Below, one piece after another: positions 38,627-46,475 of a stretch of 64,000 nt of DNA (position 1 is its first letter; each line of letters opens with the position of its first letter). The notes beneath the pieces were generated by a model, which saw nothing but the letters and a program-made list of their open reading frames with translations, was not told where the DNA came from and searched no databases. This DNA comes from Streptomyces parvus (GTDB taxonomy: Bacteria; Actinomycetota; Actinomycetes; Streptomycetales; Streptomycetaceae): the NCBI RefSeq assembly GCF_014648875.1, contig NZ_BMRY01000001.1, positions 1,285,304 through 1,349,303 of the forward strand, read 5' to 3'. The translations under genes and the position numbers were made by a program.

Positions 38627-41551
38627 ATGCGCGTCGAGATCCTCGGGACCGTCGCGGCCTGGCGGGGCCCGACACCTCTGGATGTCGGTCCGGTACGGCG
38701 CCAGGCGGTACTGGCGGCCCTGGTGCTGGCCGGGGGCACGCCGGTCAGCCATGAGCAACTGCTCGACAGGGTGTGGGGCACGGAGCCGCCGAACTCCGGT
38801 CGGCGCGTTCTGCCGAGTTACGTCTACCCGCTGCGCAAGGCACTCGATCCGGAGGGGGCGGGGCCCGCCGGTTCGGTGATCCGCGGCAGCGGCGGCGGAT
38901 ACCGTTTCGCCCTCGACGATGTCCTGCTGGATACGGCGGAGTTGGACGACCACGCAGATTCGGCACGGCGGGCGAGAGCCGCGGGCGACCTGACAACGGC
39001 CCTGGCCCGGTTCACCGCTGCCTGCGCCCTGTTCCGGGGTGAGCCGCTGGCCGGGCTGCCGGGTCCGTTCGCCCTGGGTGAGCGGCAGCGGCTGTCGGAC
39101 CGGCGACGCATGCTGCGGGCGGAGACCGCCGAGTGCCTGGTGCTGCTCGGACGCCACGGTGACGCGCTCGACGACCTGACCGCGCTCACCGCGTCCGACC
39201 CCCTCGACGAATCGCTCGTGGCCCTGCGGATGCGTGCTCTGTACGGAGTCGAACGGCAGGGCGAGGCGCTCAAGGCGTACGCGTCCGTGTGTGCGCGCCT
39301 CCGCGACGAGCTGGGCGTCGACCCGGGCGAGGAACTCCGCCGCGTCCACGAAGCGGTACTCCGACGCGACGACGTCCGGCTCCTCGGCCGCCCGCCCGCA
39401 CCACCGACCGCGCGTCCGGTCCCACCGCCGCCCGCCCGGTCGCGGCGCGCGGTGAACGACCTGCCGGGCGTCACCGGCCGGCTGTCGGGACGTGCACGGG
39501 AACTCGGCCTGCTGACCGCGCCGCCCCCGCCCGACGCCGTGTCGATCGCCACGGTGGACGGCCCCGCGGGCGTCGGCAAGACCACGCTCGTCGTCCACGC
39601 CGCCCAGCGCCTGCACACCGGCCATCCGGACGGCTGCCTGTACGTGGACCTGCGGGCTCACAGCACGTCCCGGCGGAGCCTGACGCCTCAGCGCGTCCTG
39701 CGACGGTTACTGCGGTCCCTGGGCGCACCCGACAGCGAGGTGCCGAACGACCTCGACGAGCTCACCGCGGCGTGGCGTTCCGCGACGAGTTCCCTGCGGC
39801 TCCTCCTGGTGCTCGATGACGCCGTGAGCGCCCGGGACGTCGCGCCGCTCCTTCCCGCCGGGCCGGGCAGCAGAGTGCTGGTCACCAGCCGGCAGCGGCT
39901 GGTGGAACTCGACGTCGACCGCAGGGTCAGCCTGGAGCCCCTGGGAACCGACGACGCGGTGTCCCTGCTCCGGCAGCTGGCCGGGGCGGCACGCGCGGAC
40001 AAGGAGCCGGAAGCGACCCGGGAGCTGACCCGGTTGTGTGACGGCCTGCCGCTGGCGCTGCAGATCGCCGGAGTACGTCTGCAGACCCGTCCCGCGTGGA
40101 CGCTGGCGCACCTGGTGGAGCGGATGACCGGTGACGAGGGCCGACTGGGCGAACTCAACGCCGGTGAGCGCAGTGTGGAAGCGGCTTTCACCCTCTCGTA
40201 CGACCAGCTGCCGCAGCGGCTGCGCCGGGGCTTCCGCGCTCTGGGGCTCGCCCCCACGGTCGAGGTCGACCCTCTGACGGTGGCGGCCATGCTCGGGTGT
40301 TCGCCCGCCGACGCGGAGGAAGCACTGGAGAGCCTGGTCGACACGAGTCTGCTGCACCAGACCCGCCCGGGCCGCTACCGCCTGCACGACCTGGTCCGCG
40401 TCCACGCGCGGCGGCTCGCCCGGACCGCGCCCACGGAGGCGGCGACGGCACGCACAGCCGCGCTCGGCCTCTACCTGGACGCGGGCCGCCTCGCCAGCGA
40501 CTGGGGGCCTTCCGGGTTCCCCACCGGGCCGCGGTCCCTCGGATCGCCGTTCACGGACTGGCGGGAGGCGGAGAACTGGCTGGACACGGTCGGCGGTGAG
40601 CTGCCCGATGTCGTCGTCCAGGCGGCGGCACTGGGCGAGCCGGACCACGCCTGCTGGATCGCGGAAGCACTCTGCGACTACTTCCTGCGGCGCGGCCGCT
40701 ATCACGAGTGCCGCGTCGCCCTGGAGGCCGCGCTCTCCTGCGCGGACCGGGCCACCGAACGCCGGATGGACCCGGCTCTGCGGAACGGCATGGGCATGGT
40801 CGACTCCTATCAGGGGCGGTACGCCGAGGGCCACGCCTGGTTCACCGAGGCGCTGCGGGTCAGCCGGGCGAACGGGGACCGACGCGAGGAGGCCCGCGCC
40901 CTGGCCGGCCTGGGTGCCGTCAATCTCAACACGGGCCGCGGCGACGAGGCGATGGCTCAACTCACCACGTCGGTCGACTCGTCGGAGAAGATCGGTGACA
41001 GGTGGCTCGCCTCGACGGCGCTGTCCTTCCTCGGCACGGCCAACCAGCTCCGAGGGAACCCCGACGCGGCGCTGGACTGTTTCCGGCGCTCCTACTCCCA
41101 TGTCGAGAGCGAAGGCCGGCCCCATACGCTCAGCCGCACCCTCGCCTGCATCGCGGATGTCCACATCGACCTCGGAAACCACGGCGAGGCAGGCGAGTTG
41201 CTCCACCGCGCCTCCGCCCTTGCCGGGCAGAGCGGAAGCCCGCTGTTGTACGCGCTGACGCTGACCCGGCTGGGCACCGCAGAGGCCGCGGCAGGTGACA
41301 CGACGGGCGCCATCTCCCGTTACCGCGATGCGCTCTCCCAGCACGGACTGCTCGACCCGCTCGCCGAGCCGCACTACAACTGGGCGGAGATGCACATCCG
41401 TTGCCGACTGGGTGAGACCTACGCCGAGGCGGGCCACCCGTACGAGGCGTGCGAGCAGTTCCGGACCGCGCTCGCCGTACCTGACTCCCGCACGCACGCC
41501 GAGGAGTACGCACGGGCGACAGAAGGCCTGAAGTCCTGCACGGCCGACTGA
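38627..41551 (+). CDS. SARP/AfsR-family regulator with NB-ARC and TPR domains
   Basis: A 974-residue regulator. An OmpR-like winged helix (residues 1-95: MRVEILGTVAAWRG, RQAVLAALVLAGG, SHEQLLDRVWG, SYVYPLRKALDP) and the BTAD domain (100-250) define a SARP. An NB-ARC ATPase follows (P-loop DGPAGVGKTTL near 310, LLVLDDAVSARDVAPLLPAGPGSRVLVTSR, LCDGLPLALQIAG) and TPR repeats fill the last 300 residues. This is the AfsR/large SARP layout, which integrates nucleotide binding with transcription activation. ATG 38627 (GGGAG 11 bases upstream) is preferred over GTG 38585. It lies divergent from the VWA/PP2C/kinase operon and probably controls it. Confidence 0.9.
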   Translation: MRVEILGTVAAWRGPTPLDVGPVRRQAVLAALVLAGGTPVSHEQLLDRVWGTEPPNSGRRVLPSYVYPLRKALDPEGAGPAGSVIRGSGGGYRFALDDVLLDTAELDDHADSARRARAAGDLTTALARFTAACALFRGEPLAGLPGPFALGERQRLSDRRRMLRAETAECLVLLGRHGDALDDLTALTASDPLDESLVALRMRALYGVERQGEALKAYASVCARLRDELGVDPGEELRRVHEAVLRRDDVRLLGRPPAPPTARPVPPPPARSRRAVNDLPGVTGRLSGRARELGLLTAPPPPDAVSIATVDGPAGVGKTTLVVHAAQRLHTGHPDGCLYVDLRAHSTSRRSLTPQRVLRRLLRSLGAPDSEVPNDLDELTAAWRSATSSLRLLLVLDDAVSARDVAPLLPAGPGSRVLVTSRQRLVELDVDRRVSLEPLGTDDAVSLLRQLAGAARADKEPEATRELTRLCDGLPLALQIAGVRLQTRPAWTLAHLVERMTGDEGRLGELNAGERSVEAAFTLSYDQLPQRLRRGFRALGLAPTVEVDPLTVAAMLGCSPADAEEALESLVDTSLLHQTRPGRYRLHDLVRVHARRLARTAPTEAATARTAALGLYLDAGRLASDWGPSGFPTGPRSLGSPFTDWREAENWLDTVGGELPDVVVQAAALGEPDHACWIAEALCDYFLRRGRYHECRVALEAALSCADRATERRMDPALRNGMGMVDSYQGRYAEGHAWFTEALRVSRANGDRREEARALAGLGAVNLNTGRGDEAMAQLTTSVDSSEKIGDRWLASTALSFLGTANQLRGNPDAALDCFRRSYSHVESEGRPHTLSRTLACIADVHIDLGNHGEAGELLHRASALAGQSGSPLLYALTLTRLGTAEAAAGDTTGAISRYRDALSQHGLLDPLAEPHYNWAEMHIRCRLGETYAEAGHPYEACEQFRTALAVPDSRTHAEEYARATEGLKSCTAD

Positions 41552-41571
41552 CAACGACAGTCCAGGAATAT

Positions 41572-41590
41572 GGCGCAAAAAAAATGCGCC
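41572..41590 (+). terminator. Short hairpin with an A-loop after the SARP gene
   Basis: GGCGCA (41572-41577), seven A, TGCGCC (41585-41590), then CCTTTAT. The arms are perfect. It sits 20 bp after the SARP stop. A-rich sequence is unusual in this genome. Confidence 0.5.
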
Positions 41591-41715
41591 CCTTTATGGA
41601 ACGGATTCGCTGAAACAGAACCTGGACATACGCAGGATCATTTAGGGATGGAGCCGACCCTAACGTCGTCGATGTCAGCACAGAGCACCGCAGTCGACCG
41701 CCGTTGGAGTTCACC

Positions 41716-42378
41716 ATGCGCTCGCGTCCCGCCACCCGTTCCACCCGACTCGTCCTGGCCGCCGCCGTCGTGACAGCCCTCGCCGCCACCACCGCCTGCG
41801 GCCCCGAGGACCCGTCGGAAACGGGTGCCGCGGCCCCCTCCGAGAACACATCCTCGCCCACTCCCACCAAGGGCACGGAGAGCGGCGACAACGGCGACGG
41901 CAAGGGCAGGACCGAGTCCCCTTCCGGGGGCGACAAGGGCGACTCCGCGAGCGGCGACAAGAGCGGCTACGGCCAGTCCTGTGGCACCAACGACCTGGAC
42001 TTCACGGTCACCTGGGAGGCCCAGCCGATCAGCCACTACCTCGTCACCGCGAAGGCGAAGTCCGGCATCACCTGCTACCTGGACATCAACACGCCCAGCG
42101 TTTCCTTCGGTTCGGGCGCCGACGGCGTGGCCTCGCCCGTCGGCCAGGGCGGCGAGGACCCCATCAAGCTGTCCGGCACCTCGGTCGCATACGCGGGTAT
42201 CAACGTCAAGACCACGGAGGGCGAAGGCGGCAAGCAGTTCGAGCACGTCATCATCGCCACGGCCGAGGACGACCCGAACCCCGCCGAGGTCGAGCTGCCC
42301 GACTCCCCCACGGTGGACAAGCCGATCGTCACGAACTGGTCGACCAAGCGCGACGAGGTCGTCCCCCGGATCGTGTGA
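41716..42378 (+). CDS. DUF4232-like secreted lipoprotein
   Basis: A 220-residue secreted protein. The signal MRSRPATRSTRLVLAAAVVTALAATTAC has a lipobox-like ATTAC (Cys28). A Ser/Thr/Gly/Lys/Asp-rich linker of about 60 residues precedes a beta-rich DUF4232-type domain (YGQSCGTNDLDFTVTWEAQPISHYLVTAKAKSGITCYLDINTPSVSFGSGADGVASPVGQ), with a Cys pair that may form a disulfide. Function unknown; such proteins are common on Streptomyces surfaces. ATG 41716 has GGAG six bases upstream. Its last 50 bases overlap the convergent methyltransferase gene. Confidence 0.82.
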   Translation: MRSRPATRSTRLVLAAAVVTALAATTACGPEDPSETGAAAPSENTSSPTPTKGTESGDNGDGKGRTESPSGGDKGDSASGDKSGYGQSCGTNDLDFTVTWEAQPISHYLVTAKAKSGITCYLDINTPSVSFGSGADGVASPVGQGGEDPIKLSGTSVAYAGINVKTTEGEGGKQFEHVIIATAEDDPNPAEVELPDSPTVDKPIVTNWSTKRDEVVPRIV

Positions 42379-43498
42379 CGCTCCGGCGCGCAGGCCGTCC
42401 CCTGCCCGGCCCGACGACGTCGCTCGGGTCGCGGAGCCATACCTGCTGCCCCCGGTCGGTGACGGTCAGCCCGAACTGGTCCGCGTCGGGCCGCCCGGCC
42501 GTTTCGTACTCCCACCAGGCTTGCTCGATCTCCTCCCACAGGAGCCCGGGCCCGTACTGCCACACGTCCTCACCGGTGGCGGCCGTGGCTGCGGCTCCGT
42601 CCTCACGGGTCACCCACACCTGAACACCTCCGTCGGTGTCTTTGTGGATGAGCCGTACGCCAGGCAGCCGAGCCCCGGCGTACAGGGCGAACCCGAGGTC
42701 GAGGAGCCGGGCGGGATCCAGGCCGGCTGCCCGGGCCCGCCCCTTCCCGCGGACATCGTGGAGGTCGGGCAGGCGGTGGGCGCGCATCGGCATGTATGTG
42801 GCCCCGCCGCAGAACGGGCCGGACGCGGTGCCGTCCGCCTGCACCTGAAGCCGGACGAGTGCGCCCGACCAGAACTCGCGGGCCAGCGGGGCCACGACGA
42901 TCCCGCCGGGCCGAACCTGGCGGAGCAGCGTGTACGGGACGTACCGCAACGCGCACGTGGCGATCAGCCGGTCCACCAGCCCCAGGCCGGGCCAGGGCTG
43001 CTCGCCGTCCCCGACGCGCAGGTGTGGCCGGTATCCGGACTGGGCCAACGCCTCGGCCGCCTGCCGGGCCACGACCGGATCCAGCTCCACGCTGTGGACC
43101 AGATCATCACCAAGCCGCTCGCAGAGCAGCGCGGACACGTACCCGGTCCCGGTCCCGATCTCCAACACCCGCTGCCCGTCCTCGACGTCGAGCAGCCCGA
43201 GCATCCGGGCCACCATCGACGGCATCGAATTCGACGACGTCGCCACACCAGGCCCGCCCTCGGCCCCGTCGTCAAGCTGCGTCACCACCGGCTCATCACT
43301 GTTCACCAGCGCCAGCCACGCATCCGCCCCCACCACCGGCTCACACCGGTCAGGGAGCTGCCGCCAGACATCGGCCGGGACGAACCGGCTGCGCGGCACG
43401 GCGTCGAACACCCGCCTCCAACGACCGGTGAGCAACCCGCGATCGGCGAGATCCCGCAGGAGGTCCGGGTAGGTAGGAACCTCCTGTGCGGTACTCAT
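42329..43498 (-). CDS. PIMT-like O-methyltransferase coupled to a small peptide gene (RiPP-type)
   Basis: A 389-residue SAM-dependent methyltransferase of the protein-L-isoaspartate methyltransferase group. VFDAVPRSRFVPADVWRQ opens the family N-terminus, SSNSMPSMVARML is the substrate-loop Ser motif and VLEIGTGTGYVSALLCERL binds SAM; about 170 C-terminal residues extend beyond a plain PIMT, as in RiPP-associated members. ATG 43498 overlaps the stop of a 43-residue peptide gene by four bases, so enzyme and peptide are made together. PIMT homologues in RiPP loci methylate Asp and give aspartimide or isoaspartate. No ATP-grasp or lanthionine enzyme lies near. The C-terminal 25 residues are Arg-rich, overlapping the convergent gene. 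Confidence 0.85.
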   Translation of the reverse strand: MSTAQEVPTYPDLLRDLADRGLLTGRWRRVFDAVPRSRFVPADVWRQLPDRCEPVVGADAWLALVNSDEPVVTQLDDGAEGGPGVATSSNSMPSMVARMLGLLDVEDGQRVLEIGTGTGYVSALLCERLGDDLVHSVELDPVVARQAAEALAQSGYRPHLRVGDGEQPWPGLGLVDRLIATCALRYVPYTLLRQVRPGGIVVAPLAREFWSGALVRLQVQADGTASGPFCGGATYMPMRAHRLPDLHDVRGKGRARAAGLDPARLLDLGFALYAGARLPGVRLIHKDTDGGVQVWVTREDGAAATAATGEDVWQYGPGLLWEEIEQAWWEYETAGRPDADQFGLTVTDRGQQVWLRDPSDVVGPGRGRPARRSVTRSGGRPRRAWSTSS

Positions 43499-43626
43499 GA
43501 CTGCGGGAAGCACTGAGGGCGGCTGCCGTCCGGCGACGGCTTCGGCTCCTGCGGCGGAGTCCACGGCTTGTCCGACGGAGCCCCGCCATGCTTTCCGGCC
43601 TCAACCAGTACCGGTGTAGTGGTCAT
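43495..43626 (-). CDS. 43-aa putative RiPP precursor peptide
   Basis: The peptide begins MTTTPVLVEAGKHGG and ends SPDGSRPQCFPQS. It is Pro/Lys/Ser-rich, polar, with one Cys and two Asp; DKPW and PDGS each offer an Asp, and Asp-Gly is the sequence that most readily forms aspartimide. The start at 43626 has GGAGAGG upstream, and the stop overlaps the methyltransferase start (ATGA). I infer that it is the substrate of that enzyme. Whether residues 1-20 act as a leader is unknown. The alternative is a small accessory protein that merely shares the transcript. Confidence 0.68.
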   Translation of the reverse strand: MTTTPVLVEAGKHGGAPSDKPWTPPQEPKPSPDGSRPQCFPQS

Positions 43627-43659
43627 CGTCCCTCTCCTCTGATCGATACAACTGACTGG

Positions 43660-43989
43660 TCAACAGGGCCGCCCGGCAGTCACATCAGGGCCGTCCGGCT
43701 TCCCGAAAACAGTGATCACCGCATGGCACGGGCAGGCACACCCCGGCAGACGGCACAGAGCGTGCACCTCGGCCAGGTCCGTCACCAGCCCACTACGGCA
43801 CACAACGCTGCACGGCCCATCAGCGCCCGCCGACAGCCCGTCCAAGGGAAGGATCGCCCCTCTGGCTGTCTCAGCAGGGGTGATCGGATCACCGCGCCAC
43901 AGCAACGTCACACCATGGTCCGGGCAGCAGGCTCCCGCTTGGTCCTCGACCGGGAATTCATGCTTGTCGCTGTCCACGTAGCACCTCAT
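43660..43989 (-). CDS. Cys-rich hypothetical protein (109 aa)
   Basis: A 109-residue protein, MRCYVDSDKHEFPVEDQAGACCPDHG onward, with eleven Cys and several His (ACCPDHG, PCSVVCRSG, ALCRLPGCACPCHAV), suggesting zinc or metal binding. ATG 43989 overlaps the stop of the upstream 46-residue gene by four bases and has GGAGGT eight bases before. The stop is 33 bp before the precursor peptide. No family is recognised. Its place in a coupled gene row next to a peptide-methyltransferase pair suggests an accessory role. Confidence 0.7.
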   Translation of the reverse strand: MRCYVDSDKHEFPVEDQAGACCPDHGVTLLWRGDPITPAETARGAILPLDGLSAGADGPCSVVCRSGLVTDLAEVHALCRLPGCACPCHAVITVFGKPDGPDVTAGRPC

Positions 43990-44126
43990 CCGCGCCGCAC
44001 CTCCCGCCAAGCGCGGCCAAACCGCACAGCTGTCGGACAGGAGACTCCGGCACGACAGGTGGGACAGTTCTGGGTGTGGCCAAGCCACGTCCGGTACGCG
44101 GTGTCCCCCGAGGTAATGGTCTTCAC
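43986..44126 (-). CDS. 46-aa Cys-containing small protein
   Basis: A 46-residue basic protein beginning VKTITSGDTAYRTWLGHTQNC and ending AWREVRRG. Its Cys residues (QNCPTCRAGVSCPT) form a CxxC pair plus one, compatible with a zinc ribbon, though too short to be sure. The GTG at 44126 overlaps the preceding gene's stop, and its stop overlaps the next gene's ATG, so it is locked in a coupled series. It is too small to identify by itself; gene structure supports reality. Confidence 0.62.
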   Translation of the reverse strand: MKTITSGDTAYRTWLGHTQNCPTCRAGVSCPTAVRFGRAWREVRRG

Positions 44127-44269
44127 GACATACCCTCGATGCAGGTGTGGCACTTGCAGGCGGGAAACGCGTGCGAATACTCCGGTTCTTTCAGCGGGGT
44201 CACCTCGGATTCCGGTCGGATGACCTGAGTACGGCCCTCCCGATCCACTTCGTACACCTTGATCGTCAT
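44123..44269 (-). CDS. 48-aa small protein with Cys-x-Cys and CxxC
   Basis: A 48-residue protein, MTIKVYEVDREGRTQVIRPE at the N-terminus and HAFPACKCHTCIEGMS at the C-terminus. The beta-like start and the CKCHTC tail (three Cys and one His) suggest a small metal site. AAGGCGG lies about 11 bases upstream of ATG 44269. Its stop overlaps the GTG of the next gene (GTGA). It is the first gene of the five-gene minus-strand unit that ends with the methyltransferase. Confidence 0.65.
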   Translation of the reverse strand: MTIKVYEVDREGRTQVIRPESEVTPLKEPEYSHAFPACKCHTCIEGMS

Positions 44270-44291
44270 CGCCACGGCAACCGCCTTCCAC

Positions 44292-44366
44292 TACCCTCAG
44301 TCGCGGGTTCGTCACTGCATTCATGACGGTACGGAGCAGCAGTCACCGCTTGAACTGACTGCGGGT
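44292..44366. promoter_or_regulatory. Spaced inverted repeat in the divergent promoter region
   Basis: TACCCTCAGTC (44292-44302) and GACTGCGGGTA (44356-44366) are reverse complements with one mismatch, 53 bp apart, between the small-protein operon and the XRE regulator gene. This is a possible two-site operator for that regulator. Confidence 0.45.
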
Positions 44367-44406
44367 ACGGGTGTCCAGCCACGGCACACGGGCAAAGGGG
44401 GGCACC

Positions 44407-45525
44407 ATGGGCAACGGTTCACGCACTACCCTGACCGACGGTCAGGGCACGCCTTCGAGACGCCTCAGCGGCACAGTGTCCGGGTACGTGTTCCGCCTGA
44501 TCCGCGAGCAGTTGAACCACACGCAGACGACCCTGGCGGAGCAGTTGCGCGTTTCGCCCGACACCGTCGCAGGGTGGGAATCGGGCCGTCGCCCCTTGAC
44601 CGCCGTACCGGTCGGGCAGATGCTCGTGCACCGCCATCAGCTCTTGCGCCTGGGAAGTCTTCCCGCCCTGCTCGTAGCTCTGGAACGAGCCACAGAGGCC
44701 GACGTACTGCTGGCGTCCGTTCTCAACGAGGACGTCCGCATTGAGGACAGTCCGATCGGTGCGTGGGTTATGCAGCGCGAGCTGGTCGAGCTGCTCTCGT
44801 GGCCACTCAACGGGGTGACTCCGACACCCTTGCGAGCCTTGTCCACCCCCGCACGGCCGCGCAGAGGTCCCACGCCGCAAGGGCCGGAATTACCCGTTGC
44901 CGACCGCAAGCTCTTCTTTTCACGCATGCGCCGAGCCGCTGAGCAATCACGAGGCAGGAATCAATTCTTGCTGCGCCGCCAGTCCCTGTATTTGGCTGGG
45001 TACGACAGAGCCTCGGACACCTCCGACTGGCTGGCTCAGCAGCAACGGATCGAGCGCCCGGACGGATGGCTGGCAGGCTGGCTCAACGCCCGCTCCGTCG
45101 CGGCCGTCGCCGCCAGACAGGGCGACCGCGACCGCATGAGGCACTTCATCACCACGGCACTCGACGATGACGACACAGGCGAAACAGCAAACCTCAACTA
45201 TTGGGCCTACTGGATCGGCGAAACTCCGCACGCCCAGCTCTCCGACGACTTCATCGCTCATCCAAGCCCGGGCTCGTGGCCCGGCGACAAGCTGATGCGC
45301 CACCTGGTGCGAGGCCTGACCCCGGACCACGGGTTCTTCGACTTGAACGTTCACACCATCTGGACTCTCCTCATTGCGCGACCACACCTGCTGCGTCCCG
45401 GATCCGTGGTCAGGAACGAACTACGCGCATCCCTTCCCGTGATGTTGGATAGTCGGGAGTTGTCGACACCGACACGTCGAGAGCTGGAAGGCATCCGGTA
45501 TGCGATCCGCCTCAGCGAGGCGTGA
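44407..45525 (+). CDS. XRE-family regulator
   Basis: A 372-residue protein with an N-terminal helix-turn-helix, [46 protein letters not shown] (residues 27-72), followed by an alpha-helical sensor region containing [48 protein letters not shown] and a long C-terminus. ATG 44407 has GGGGGGCACC upstream. It is divergent from the small-peptide/methyltransferase operon, and the HD gene follows 12 bp later, so it probably regulates both. The ligand is unknown. Confidence 0.85.
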   Translation: MGNGSRTTLTDGQGTPSRRLSGTVSGYVFRLIREQLNHTQTTLAEQLRVSPDTVAGWESGRRPLTAVPVGQMLVHRHQLLRLGSLPALLVALERATEADVLLASVLNEDVRIEDSPIGAWVMQRELVELLSWPLNGVTPTPLRALSTPARPRRGPTPQGPELPVADRKLFFSRMRRAAEQSRGRNQFLLRRQSLYLAGYDRASDTSDWLAQQQRIERPDGWLAGWLNARSVAAVAARQGDRDRMRHFITTALDDDDTGETANLNYWAYWIGETPHAQLSDDFIAHPSPGSWPGDKLMRHLVRGLTPDHGFFDLNVHTIWTLLIARPHLLRPGSVVRNELRASLPVMLDSRELSTPTRRELEGIRYAIRLSEA

Positions 45526-45537
45526 GAGGAGAGGGTC

Positions 45538-46119
45538 GTGACCGACGACCTGGCCGCGGTGGGCCGCTTTCTGTACGAGGCGGGCACGCTCAAGCAGACG
45601 CGGCGCACCGGCTGGTGGATGGCCGGAGTGCGCGATCCGGAGAGCGTGGCTGAGCATTCGTGGCGTACGGCGTTGATCGCCACGATCATCGCGAAGCTGG
45701 AGGGCGCGGACCCCGCCCGCGCCGCGTACCTCGCCGTCTGGCACGACACGCAAGAAACCCGGACCGGGGACGTGAACCACCTCGGGAAGAAGTACTCCCC
45801 CGCCGGCGACCCCCAGCAGGTCACCGCCGACCAAACTGCCGGAATGCCCGCGGCGTTGGCCTCGGCGGTCCGTGAACTGGTTGCGGAGTACGAGGCGAGG
45901 GAGTCGCCGGAAGCAGTATGTGCCCGGGACGCGGACAAGCTGGAGTGCCTGCTGCAAGGCATCGAGTACAAGGCCCAGGGCTACGAGAACGCTCAGCGGT
46001 GGATCGACAACAGCCGAGGCCGACTCGTCACCAAGACCGCCAACCGCCTCGCCGAAGAACTCCTGGCGCAAGGAAGCCTCGACTGGCTGCGGGCAGCCCT
46101 GGGCGAGGGCAAGGCGTAG
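45538..46119 (+). CDS. HD-domain hydrolase (YfbR-like)
   Basis: A 193-residue HD-domain protein: ESVAEHSWRTALIA (His), YLAVWHDTQETRTGD (His-Asp) and CARDADKLECLLQ (Asp) fit the 5'-nucleotidase YfbR-like HD group that dephosphorylates deoxynucleoside monophosphates. The role here is open. GTG 45538 follows GAGAGGAGAGG, 12 bp after the XRE stop, so the two are probably one transcript. It lacks a signal peptide. Possible tasks include nucleotide hydrolysis or local signalling, not deducible from sequence. Confidence 0.82.
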   Translation: MTDDLAAVGRFLYEAGTLKQTRRTGWWMAGVRDPESVAEHSWRTALIATIIAKLEGADPARAAYLAVWHDTQETRTGDVNHLGKKYSPAGDPQQVTADQTAGMPAALASAVRELVAEYEARESPEAVCARDADKLECLLQGIEYKAQGYENAQRWIDNSRGRLVTKTANRLAEELLAQGSLDWLRAALGEGKA

Positions 46120-46475
46120 AACCCCGAAGCTCGGGTCTCAAGCTGCGAGACCCGGGCTTCGGGGACGGGTCGGTGCACTCTTCCGGGGGTACGCGGACGG
46201 GGCTCCGGCCCGAAGCTCGGGTGCCGTGACTCGGGCTTCAGGATGCGAGCCCCGAGGTTCGAGCTCCTTCTTTAACCGGGCGGCAGAAGAAGGGGGGTTG
46301 GGAAAACCTCCCCACCTCCCTACCCCGCCACGGCGAGCCAGTATGACTAATCGTGACAGCTTGCGGCGGAGCGTGACGGCCGCTTACGGTGCGAGAACTG
46401 AACGACCCCGACGCGGTGTTGCCACACCAGGCCGGGGTCTAACCGCAAGATCGACACCCTAGAAAGAACGATCCA
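46120..46475. other. Intergenic region, 356 bp, with long hairpins; no gene seen
   Basis: The first half holds two related hairpins built from CCCGAAGCTCGGG-like blocks (one at 46122-46164, the other near 46207-46240) and a third GAGCCCCGAGGTTCGAGCTC stretch. The second half is unusually AT-rich around 46270-46370 (CTTCTTTAACC, AGTATGACTAATCG) and probably carries the promoter for the next gene. Confidence 0.5.
46122..46164 (+). terminator. Very long hairpin after the HD gene
   Basis: Left arm CCCCGAAGCTCGGGTCTC (46122-46139) and right arm GAGACCCGGGCTTCGGGG (46147-46164) pair over 18 bp with a single mismatch and a 7-nt loop, directly after the HD stop at 46119. Confidence 0.85.

Noticed and set aside
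42329..44269. FxLD lanthipeptide or ATP-grasp (graspetide) cluster
   Set aside because: The methyltransferase type occurs in such clusters, but no LanB/LanC or ATP-grasp ligase is in the window, and the peptide lacks Ser/Thr/Cys or acidic repeat patterns expected for them.
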